Part shown: positions 1 through 8,940 of the stretch, in pieces
Layout of the letters: each line of letters begins with the position of its first letter
Position numbering within the stretch: the first letter of the stretch is position 1
Source of the DNA: Chromera velia
Taxonomy: Eukaryota > Sar > Chromeraceae
Assembly (NCBI GenBank): GCA_018398765.1
Contig: JAHBMJ010001309.1
Coordinates: 15,178-33,539 of the forward strand
DNA: 18,362 nt
Direction: 5' to 3'
Translations under genes and position numbers: made by a program
Notes under the pieces: model-generated
Told to the model about the DNA's origin: nothing
Databases searched by the model: none
The model's input: only the letters and a program-made list of their open reading frames with translations

Positions 1-48
1 CCCCTCTATCTAGGCTAGTTCGCCCTAATGACCGACCGACGGACCGAC

Positions 49-1864
49 CTCAGTCCCGGCATAGTTGATGGTGGACTCCGACGGCCGCGCGTTCTGCGTG
101 ACGGGGTACTCCAAGCATGTGACCGCGCCGGGGACGTCCAGCTGGACCTCGATCAGCAGGGCCTGGGCAGTGAATCTGTGGCCGATAAAACTCAGCTGGG
201 GCAGCTGGGCCTCTGTGCGGAAGGTCGTCATCATCGTGATCTGCGTGCGTGCGTCAATTTATGCATTGAATTGAATGGGCTCGTTCGTTGAATTCACGTA
301 CAAGAAGAAGGGCGCCACGGTTTTTGGCGGCACTTGTGAGGAAGCATGAGAACAGGCGGTTTTCACTCTTAATGGGTGTTTTGGACAAACTTCAAGAAAG
401 TGTGTGCGTGATCATGAATGAACGTTCAATCGACTTTTCGTTTGATCCGTTGACCGAAGGAAGAATTCGGCAGCTTTATCGTTTTCAATGTGGCACCCAT
501 TCAATATATCCATCTGAACTATCCCAGTGCTCGAATCCATTTGTACACAGTTTGTGTGTGTTTTTTCTTACCTAAAAAAAAACCTCCGCGATGGACAGCA
601 CAACGCGGCTCCACCATGCAAACAAACAGTCACTCAGTGAGTCAGCGACTGAGTCAAGGAACCGACTGCCTGACAGACTGCCTGGCTGACCAGTCTACTT
701 TGGGGCACTCTGTTGGGAGTCGGGAGAGCGTCATCCTCTGCAGTGCAGAAGAGGAAATACTCCGTGTCCGGCTGCAGGTTCTTGAAAGAGATCTCCTCAG
801 CCTCCCCGACGCCGTCCCTCTCCACCTCCCATGACTCTCCATCAGCCCGGAAGACGGGATCAGTCGGAACATACCCTCCCGAGTTGGCCACACACCAGAC
901 TCTACCGGCCTCGTTCACACTCACACGGGCTGTGGCCTCTCGAAGTTTCGAGTCCACACCTTGGATCGTCACAGTGGGCGCTTCGTTGTCCGTCGTAACC
1001 GTCATTCGGGTCGCCGCCACCTCGTCTGCGGTCATCCCCCCTGCCTCGGTGTAGCAGAACACATCGTAGTCCTGGTTCTCCTGGAGGCCTCCGAGGCGGA
1101 CCGTCACAGACCCCCCTGCCTCCTGCACTGCAGTGCTGGACTGTCTACCGGTTGTGCGAACGGCACGGGGCGACAAGGCAGGACCCCCCGCAGGTTGGGC
1201 AGCGCACCAAACGGGCGAGCCGGCCTCCTTCGTTTGCACGGTCAGCTCAATGGCGTTCGAGCTTCCCTTGGCCTCTGTGATGGACATAACTCCCACAGAC
1301 AGCGTGTAGGAGGCCTCAGCACCTGAGGAGGAGAAGTCCTCTCCAAAGGAGAAGGTCTGGCCGAGAAAACGAAACTCCAACACACTCCCAGTCCAGCCGT
1401 CTCCATAGGCGTCCTGAAGAGTCAGTGTGTAGTCGCCTAACCGAGGCAGACAGCAGGGCCGCCACTCGTTGGCCAGGTTGTCTGCGCTGTACCCCCTCCC
1501 ACTACAGGAGACTGCGCCCTCGACAAACCACGATTTATCACGCGCGTGGGATCCCGTGCGAAGTCGAACCTCACCGCAGAGAAGCTCAGAGGGCGCTCCC
1601 CTGCTTCTTCCCCCTGCTGATCCGTCTTCAGTGCAAGCACCGGGGGCGAGGCTGATGTCATCCAGGGCCACAATAGACTGCTCCCCCGTCCCCTTGACTC
1701 CTTCGAACACGATCAGCACAGGGGACTGACCGTCAGACTCAACGGTCAGCCTACCGGTGCGCCAACGGTTACCCTGATTGCCCACCTGCAACCGACAAGC
1801 AGTACAGTACAGGAAAAAAATCTTCTCCCTGTACTCATTCTCCCACGCACACAATACACACACA

Positions 1865-1900
<36 letters not shown>

Positions 1901-2305
1901 AGACACGCTGAGAGTACCCATACAGCCATCTAGGCGACCCATGCATCAAGCCGCCCACCTACCTTGATCCAGCTAGGTGCCCCAATTTTCTCTGCAGAAG
2001 GTGCGGCCATCCACCTCGGCGTGTACACTCTCAGAGCATTCACGTCCCTCCCATACATGTGGTAGGCGAAGTTCAGGCACTGGCTGCCCTGAGGCAGAGC
2101 AAGAGGGGGGGAGTAGACGATGGCAGAAGCACCGGGAAGGAAGTCGGAGGAGTTCAGCACCAGGTAGTGGCCCTCCTCGGTTCCTGCACGAACACTCGAG
2201 TGCGTGTGTATATGTGTGTGTGTGCATGAATGAATGAATAGGTATCAGTGTGGACATGACACATGAACGCACACACGATTACACACGCACACACACACAT
2301 ACACA

Positions 2306-2348
<43 letters not shown>

Positions 2349-4747
2349 TTACACACACACGATTACACACACATACACACACACACGGCGAGAGAGAGAG
2401 AGAGAGAAGCGACGACTTTCAACTGGTGATCCACGCAGTCAGTGAGAAAATAATTTTTTCCGAGCTGGTAATCCGGACCACAAATGCATGCCGCATTTCA
2501 GAGAAGTGGCCCATCCAGCACCTGAACCTTTTCTTCTTCAACGCAGACTGACAGACCCCCTATGCACCCCCTATGGACCCACTCACCCAGGGTGTTGTCG
2601 ACCCGGGGCCCCGTCTCTCTGTCCTCACTCGCCGGTCCCTGCGTTCTCTTGAAGAGGACCTCGATGTCCCCCGTCTCACCGCTAGACGTCGTCTCCATGC
2701 CACACTTCCCGCTCTCAAAGTCACACCCCCAAAACCCAGACCCCACATCTGCAGCAGCAGCAGCAGCAGCAGCAGAAAAAAAAAAAATGAGGCAAACGAC
2801 CCCATGGGGAGGCCCCATACTCACGACTGCTGTCTACACACAACCATCCATCAGGCAAAGCGTTTAGGCGGGGACGCGGTCGGCCAGTCTCGCCGGATGT
2901 CTTCTGCAAAGCGTACTCCCTTCACGAAGAGAAGCAAAACCGATGTGCGAAGTATCATCACCAAACTCGGAACACTCCCGTACCCCTCTGCAGCGTTGTT
3001 CCTTTCCCCCTTCCCCTTCCTGCCACGACAACAATCTGACATTCACAGAGAGACCCCCGGCTGCTTCCCGAGCCCTCATGAGAACACACCGCAGGCGCCC
3101 TCATCTCAAAAGCGACCTTCGACGCTTCTTCTGTTCTCCCTCTGGCTGGCTGTCTGACTTGCTGACCGACTGAACAACCGACCGACCGAGCAGACCGACG
3201 GCGTACTGGAAGTCCCTTGGCCCCGGGCTGCCGCCCTCCCCGACAGCGAGACTGGACGCGTAGCAGACGGCATACCTGCGGGAGGGCATACGTCAGAAGG
3301 AATTCACATGCAGGCACGTGTACCACTGTCCCTCCTTGTGTGTTCGCATGCATGGCCAGTCCCACAAGACATTTTGTTACCACTCTTTTGGAGACTCGAT
3401 GGAAGAAAAGCCGACGGAGTCAAGCAGGGGTGTTTGCTGGACAGAGATTGGAATGCGAAGAGAAGAGAAGAGAAAAGAAAAAAAGGGACTGCATCAGATT
3501 GAACGAACAAAAAGCGAAAGGAAGGACGAAGGAAGGAAGGAAGCAACAGCCACCCACCCACCTTCCTGCTGGAGGTGTGACGACATCCATTTTCATGCAT
3601 TATTTAAATATGGATATATGTATGTATTTATGAAACAAATAAATGCAAACACCCACCCACCTTCCTGCTGGAGGTGTGCCGACATCCACCACTGCCGCGG
3701 TGTCTTGGCTGCTGTTGCCGAGGACCCTCGAGACTCTGGAGACTCCAGGAACAACCTCCACAGACCTGCAGGGAAGGAGGAAGAGAGGTAGGGATGAGAT
3801 ACAGGGGAAGAAGGGAAGAGAGGTTCCCCTCCTTCAGTCAGCAGCTTCCTGCTCTTTCTTCTTTTTCTTCCCCTTAATTTGTGAGAGTTTCTTCTTATGG
3901 GCCACCGGTTCTTTTTGAGGAAGTGCCTGAAAAGTCCTTTCTGCAAGGGTTGAAGAACGGAAAAAGGAGCTGGCAGAGATCGAAAGAAAGAGGGCGGGCT
4001 GTATGAAAAGGACCGGAACTTGAAGGAAGGAAGGAAGAGAACAGACGCCCCCTGCATGCACCCCCTCACGTACCTCCTGCTGCCAAGGGAAGGGCAGGCC
4101 TCCTCTGCCGTCCTCTCGTCCCCCTCCCTGAGGAGGACCAACTCGACAGCGTCGCCCTCACGGAGTCCCACTCCCTCCACAGCCAGAGAACAGGGCGTCT
4201 CAGCCTGGCACTGGAGGTCCACACCCCCACGAGGTTTGATCTCTGCAAGGAACGCAGTGGGGCAGTGGGCGTGGGGCATCTAGTCAGTCCGAGGATGCAT
4301 GAGCACTGGAGGACGCTTCCTTGCAGAAAGAGACCGAACCGTCAGAGCAGGTGCCATAGACAAGAGGGCGTGGGGGAGTGACCCGCCAGCTCTAGTTTGT
4401 CGGACAGGCCGGCTTTTCTCATACTTTATCTTTGGTTTGACTGACCTTCGATTGCGGGAGGGCTACCGAGGGACCTGGATGTAATCAGGAAGGCCTTTGA
4501 GGCTCCCGTGTCGCCACACTGGCGGTTGATTGTCGAGGTAGGCACCCCCTCAGGATCAGCGTAGATCCGGGAGACGCATTCTGCAAGAGGGGGGCGGCGG
4601 CTGAGGTTGAAAGGCGAGGAGGCATACAACAGAGGAGCGAAAAGTGTAAGGCGTCTCTGAGAACTTACCATAAGATTGTCCTCGCACTGATGCTGCCGCC
4701 ATCAAGGCAGCCAGTGCGCCTAAGCGAAAACCAGATACTGCAGGCAT
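49..4747 (-). CDS. Secreted multidomain protein with MAM domain and FN3-like repeats (partial, 9 exons seen)
   Basis: I built this spliced model from frame continuity and GT-AG junctions. Exons (minus strand): 4747-4669, 4580-4446, 4242-4074, 3765-3661, 3275-3196, 2748-2587, 2183-1963, 1785-691 and 240-about 49. All phases are consistent, giving about 746 residues before the left edge. Residues 1-22 form a signal peptide (MPAVSGFRLGALAALMAAAS). Residues 75-189 are a Cys-containing module ending in an 'AVCYASS' motif. Residues 192-368 are a MAM domain: CDFESGKCG, then DNTLG/TEEGHYLVLNSS, CLNFAYHMYG and IVALDDISL. A 'DAYGDGWTG' module follows, then two FN3-like repeats with VWC and FCYTE/FCTAE motifs, and a third repeat begins in the last exon. 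MAM and FN3-type domains mediate extracellular adhesion, so a secreted or surface role is likely. No transmembrane segment is visible in the part seen. The exact donors of exons 5, 8 and 9 (GTCTGC, GTCAGC, GTCGGT) are the least certain points. Confidence 0.8.
241..690 (-). other. Intron 8 of the MAM gene
   Basis: This 450-bp stretch has no domain-like coding. On the minus strand it starts with GTCAGCCAGGCAGTCTGTCAGG, a run of GTCNG-like units, and ends with GCACGCACGCAG before exon 9. Nothing else was recognised in it. Confidence 0.6.
691..1785 (-). other. Large exon 8: end of MAM, YGDGWTG module, FN3-like repeats
   Basis: This is a 1095-bp exon of 365 codons, phase 0 at both ends, with an acceptor after GGTTGCAG at 1786. 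The first ~51 residues finish the MAM domain. A Cys-rich linker (SCSGRGYSA ... RPCCLP) leads to 'GDYTLTLQDAYGDGWTGSVL', resembling the YGDGWNG-type beta modules of protist surface proteins. Two FN3-like repeats follow, each with 'VWC' near the start and 'YDVFCYTE' or 'YFLFCTAED' near the end. The reading frame stays open past the proposed donor (690, GTCAGC) to a TGA near 634. A final exon ending there is possible, but the FN3 continuation at 240-49 favours splicing. Confidence 0.78.
1856..1901. repeat. (CA)n(GA)n compound microsatellite in intron 7
   Basis: About 13 CA units are followed directly by about 9 GA units, inside the intron between exons 7 and 8 of the MAM gene. The minus-strand reading frame that crosses it (SLSLSLSVCVCVCVCV) is a repeat artefact. 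Confidence 0.95.
1963..2748 (-). other. MAM domain core (exons 6 and 7, with intron 2184-2586)
   Basis: Exon 6 (2748-2587) encodes the first MAM block, with the CDFESGKCG signature and RVDNTLG. Exon 7 (2183-1963) encodes GHYLVLNSS, the 'ALPQGSQCLNFAYHMYGRD' block and the approach to the last strand. The final block (VGNQGNRWRTGRLTV ... IVALDDIS) lies at the start of exon 8. Joining the exons at GTGAGT/GCAG and GTAGGT/GCAG keeps the family order without gaps. This is strong internal support for the splice model. Confidence 0.88.
2264..2406. repeat. Interrupted (CA)n and (GA)n microsatellite tract in intron 6
   Basis: A roughly 140-bp run of CACACA is broken by ATACAC and GATTACAC interruptions and ends in (GA)n. 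It occupies much of the 403-bp intron between exons 6 and 7 of the MAM gene. Several short open frames here are low-complexity artefacts. Confidence 0.95.
2749..2786. repeat. (CAG/CTG)n triplet microsatellite next to poly(A) at an intron 3' end
   Basis: On the plus strand an eight-fold CAG run is followed by about 12 A residues. On the transcribed minus strand this reads T-tract, (CTG)n, then CAG immediately before exon 6. The triplet repeat therefore forms the region just upstream of the acceptor AG at 2749-2750. Confidence 0.85.
3551..3688. repeat. 39-bp direct duplication of an exon 4/donor junction
   Basis: Positions 3650-3688 cover the last ~28 bases of exon 4 plus the GTGGGTGGG donor on the minus strand. 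They recur at 3551-3589 with one mismatch (a at 3580, c at 3679), an offset of 99 bp. The 60 bp between the copies is AT-rich (TATTTAAATATGGATATATG and similar) and unlike the flanking GC-richer intron. The downstream copy therefore offers a second, identical donor inside intron 4. Confidence 0.9.
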
Positions 4748-5445
4748 CTTCGTTAGATCTGACTGTAGACGAAGGGATGCACGGACAAATAGAAGGATTT
4801 ATTTCCCAAAACAGAGATAGACAGATCTCCTCTCTCCCGTCGTCCCGTCAGGAAGGCTCTAGAGGGTCGACGGAAGGAGAAAAGACGAGCAATTTCAAAG
4901 AGCCTGCATGAGCTAAGGATCTTGTGCCCCTGCAGACCTTCACACAGATACGTTCAGAAGAAGGAATGACGAAAGGTAGGTGCTTGAAAACGGAGTTCTC
5001 ACACTTGTAGTGACGTACAATAACAAGGTCAGTCTTTCAAGAACAGAATCGGATCGATCAGTCAAGACTCAAGAGGCATGCCGTGGCCCAGTCTTCAATG
5101 GGGATCTCGGAGGGCAGCTCAGCCTCATGTCCCAAGAGGCCCAGAGAAAATACATCTGGTTCAGTCTTCAATCTTCCGCAAGAAAGCACTGTTCGTATTT
5201 TCAAAAATCAAGGGCACTCACCCAAAATCCGCACTGGTGTATCGCATAGTGTATGAATTATTTGGGTCACTGGGGGCCACGGCTCTAAGCGGGATGCGTC
5301 ACGCAGCCGTCTCTGGCAGTCTGCCTCAGTCTGACGGAACTTGTGAATCGTTGATCAAAGATTCAGCGGCTGCCACGCACACGCATATATACCACAGCAC
5401 AGTAAGAGCTTGTCAGGCACCTCGTCCCCACTTCCTGATGGCACC
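4748..5445. promoter_or_regulatory. Divergent intergenic spacer / candidate bidirectional promoter
   Basis: About 700 bp separates the start codons of the two head-to-head genes. A TATA-like CATATATA lies at 5384-5391, about 55 bp upstream of the plus-strand ATG. The phrase CAGTCTTCAAT occurs twice (about 5089 and 5164). A short open frame at 5078-5449 shows no family resemblance, so I do not call it a gene. The promoter role is inferred from layout only. Confidence 0.4.
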
Positions 5446-5640
5446 ATGAGTAAAATTTGGATTGTTTGGGCACTTTCTTGTGCGCTTCTCCCAACGCCTT
5501 CATTGCCTCTGCCGTCTCATTCGAGGAGAGTTGCCGTCTCCTCCTTCATTCTCCCTCTGCGCAGGGCAAGCGAGCCGTATCCATCACGTAAACGTTACGG
5601 ATCCAGCCCCACTGCTTCAAGAAGGCCCCTGACGACTACA
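5446..5640 (+). other. Bipartite leader: signal sequence plus transit-like region
   Basis: Residues 1-20 are hydrophobic, with Lys near the N-terminus and a Pro/Ser/Ala-rich end. Residues 21-65 are rich in Ser, Thr, Arg and Pro and contain very few acidic residues. This combination is typical of proteins imported into plastids surrounded by an endomembrane. No clear 'ASAF' box is present; 'AVSSF' is the nearest match. Targeting is inferred from composition. Confidence 0.6.
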
Positions 5641-8600
5641 AACAGCTTCAATGCAGCTTTGGAGGGATTGCTCGGCGTGTTGGATAAGAGGCCCCAAAGC
5701 GCCCCCTCAGTGTCCTTTCCCCTCCCGCCCGTGGAGCGGCCCGAAAAGGGGCGTTCATACTTTGCGCTCCTGTGGAAGCCCTATTTGACTGGGAGGGCCA
5801 CGCAGAGACGGCAGGTGCAGGAGAACGTGTGGGTGTTTGAGCAGCGCCTGGGATTCCTCAATGTGTCTGAAATCACCAGGTCCGTCAGTCCGTCTGTCTG
5901 CAGAAAAAAGAAAGAAACTCCAAAATGGACACCTTCAGATCCGTGAGTGAAAAGAAAGCAATGGCAGCAACCGTTCTGGTCGAAATTCACCGGCCGTACA
6001 CGTCTGCAATGCTCACAGACCTGTCAACGTCCGAAGATCTCTCTCTGTGTCTCTCTCTTTCTCTCTGTCTCTCTCCCGAATCTTCATCGCTACTGCCCCC
6101 CGTCTGACTGCTAGATCGGCTGGCTTCATTCGGAAAAAGTGTCTGGTTTCTATGTGTTGTGCTCGCTTCAGTGTTGCTGCGCAGTTTTCCTTCTGTGTCA
6201 CACAAGCAGTCACCGAGCTTTCCGCCGAAAAGAAGAGAACAGTACATTTTCGTTTGACTGTTTGCGCACGCGCCCCCCCTTCCTTCTTCTCTGACTGACA
6301 CAATCGTTTGACTGTCTGCGCACGCGCTCCCCCTTCCTTCTTCTCTGACTGACATAATCGTTTGACTGTTTGCGCACGCGCCCCCCCTTCCTTCTTCTCT
6401 GACTGACACAATCGTTTGACTGTTTGCGCACGCGCCCCCCCTTCCTTCTTCTCTGACTGACATAATCGTTTGACTGTTTGCGCACGCGCCCCCCCTTCCT
6501 TCTTCTCTGACTGACACAATCGTTTGACTGTTTGCGCACGCGCCCCCCCTTCCTTCTTCTCTGACTGACACAATCGTTTGACTGTTTGCGCACGCGCCCC
6601 CCCTTCCTTCTTCTCTGACTGACACAATTGTTTGACTGTTTGCGCACACGCCCCCCCTTCCTTCTTCTCTGAGTGACACAATCGTTTGACTGTTTGCGCA
6701 CACGCCCTTCCTTCCTTCTTCTCTGAGTGACACAATCGTTTGACTGTTTGTGCACACGCCCTCCCTTCCTTCTTCTCTGAGTGACACAATCGTTTGACTG
6801 TTTGCGCACACGCCCTCCCTTCCTTCTTCTCTGACTGGCACAACAGGATGACGGCCATCCGTACCCAAACGGGGGGCCTGTTCATCTACGCGCCCGTGGC
6901 CCCCACAGGCGAATGCGTGTCCCTCCTGGAGGACCTCAACTTCCCTGTGGAACACTTCGTCTTGCCATGCCCTGCTTTGGAACACAAAATCTTCTTCTCC
7001 GATTTTGTGGGACGGTATCCGGATGCAAAGGTCTCTCTTCTCTTCTCTTCTCTTCTCTTCTCTTTTTCTGTTCTGTTCCTTGCGTGGCTGTCTGGCTGTG
7101 ACCTCATATTTTCAATCAAGTATCTCTCCGTCCGTGCCATTCTACTCGCCTCTCCCCGTAGAGGCCTCTATCGCTCTTGTCCCCGCTGTCAGCCTGACCC
7201 AGGCATGCACCTGCTTCTCCCTCGTGTTTCTGTGTGCATCGATGGATACATGGCTTGTCTCGCTCTGCGTGCTTCTCTGCAAGTTTTTTTCAAAGCTCCT
7301 ATCACTGCCCGATCTTTTGTCAGTCTATGTGCTTGCACTCCTCTCGTGTCTCTGCGGATCTTCGAGACGCGCAAACTCGCTGTACACCTGCTCCTTCCTG
7401 CTCTTGCGCTTCCATGAGATCCTATGAATATCGGTTTTGTTTGTCTTTCTCTGCCTCCCTGCGTGTCTGTCTGTTCATGAAGAAGAGGAGGGAAAGAAAG
7501 TATATAATGTGTCTGCCTGCAGGTGTGGGTTTCCCCGGGTCAATTTTCGTTTCCGTTGAACGTCTCTGCCACCCCCTTCCGGGTCGACGGTGTTCTCTTT
7601 GATGACCCCCAGACGAAGCAGGAACTGCAGAAAAAGGGAGCTCCCTTCGGTTGGTCGGTTGGGAGGGTGGGTGGGTGGTGGGTGGATAAAGGGGTAGGCT
7701 CTCTCTCTAGCACTTTGTCTGTTTGTCTGTCTGTCCGGGGTCTTTTTTCTTTGCGTGGATGCATCAGCTGATCATGCCACGGAATGCAAGGAGAGTGCCA
7801 AGAGGTTCGCGAAAGAAACAGTATGTGTGTGTGGGGTGGGGAGCATAGCTGTGGCTCTGCCTTAGTAATAAATTTTTGATTCAGATGATGCAGATGGATG
7901 GATTTGCTTTCATCGTTGTTCCCGATCCTTTTCTTTTTACTTCTATTATTAATATTTGTCTCTCTCTGCTCTCTGCTTCGCATGAAGGTTCCTCGAGTGA
8001 TTTTGAGTTCGACTTCGCTTCGTTCTTCTCGAAGACCGACATAGGAGCAGCAGCCGAAGTGGCAGTTCTCTGGAAGGGCCTTGGAGGGACAGCAAGGGGG
8101 TTGAAGAGGGGAAAGGGAACGTTGCTTGTCGCTGATAGCGTCGCCTTTGTTGACACACGGCAGAGGGACGAGAAGCGACTGGCAGAGACATTACAGGTAG
8201 GTCACAGCGGTCCATCCGGCGGGGTTATCCGAAGAATGCGATCGATCGGCCTTAGACCCTCAGACTGTTACGGAGACTTACAAGCTAACTCAGGCAGCAA
8301 ACTCGGCCTCTTCCTTGCTTCCTCCCTGTCTCTTTTTCGTCCTTGCATACTGACTCGTTAATTTTGGCCTTTGCGGATCGACCTCTCCTTTCGTGTTTTC
8401 GCCAGTCCCTTCTGTTGTCTTTCCTTCGTCTCCATGTACGTGTCTTGTCTCGTGTGGAAAAAGAAAATTTGTTCTTGAGATGCAAGAACGCGAGATCCAG
8501 AGCGTGGTTGAGATTCAGTGACGAAAAAAGGAAGCCTCAGGGAGGGAGCCAGGGTGGATTCGCGAATCACTTGGTGACGCCATCCACTGCCTGTCTGTCT

Positions 8601-8897
8601 GTCTGCTTGCCTGCCTGCCTGTCTGCCTGTTTGCTTCCCTACCTGTTTATAGGTTCTCTTTCTAACGGCCCCAAAGCGGGTCTCGTCGAGCGGTTTCTTC
8701 TTTCCCCCCCTTCCTCCTGAGTACGGCTTCTGTCTGGACTCCGTGTGGGTCCCCCCAACTGTACGCGAGTGGATTCTGAAGTTGAACCCGACCGTGGGCC
8801 TCGCCTGGGTCGACCGGGTGGCTTCGATGAGCTTCGACCGAATCATTGCTTGCCACTTCGACGCGGACGGACACGCTCTCAGAGCAGGAGGTAAGCA

Positions 8898-8940
<43 letters not shown>

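Noticed and set aside
2154-2445. Possible CRISPR-like or telomere-like repeat
   Set aside because: The repeats are simple (CA)n and (GA)n without unique spacers and without a telomere unit.
5078-5449. 123-residue plus-strand open frame in the divergent spacer
   Set aside because: No recognisable domain, and it overlaps the probable promoter and the start of the DUF4336 gene in another frame.
5987-6985. Long minus-strand open frames (332, 290 and 199 residues) made of 18-residue repeats
   Set aside because: They lie on the 54-bp intronic array. Because 54 is a multiple of 3, all three frames stay open; none has non-repeat domain sequence.
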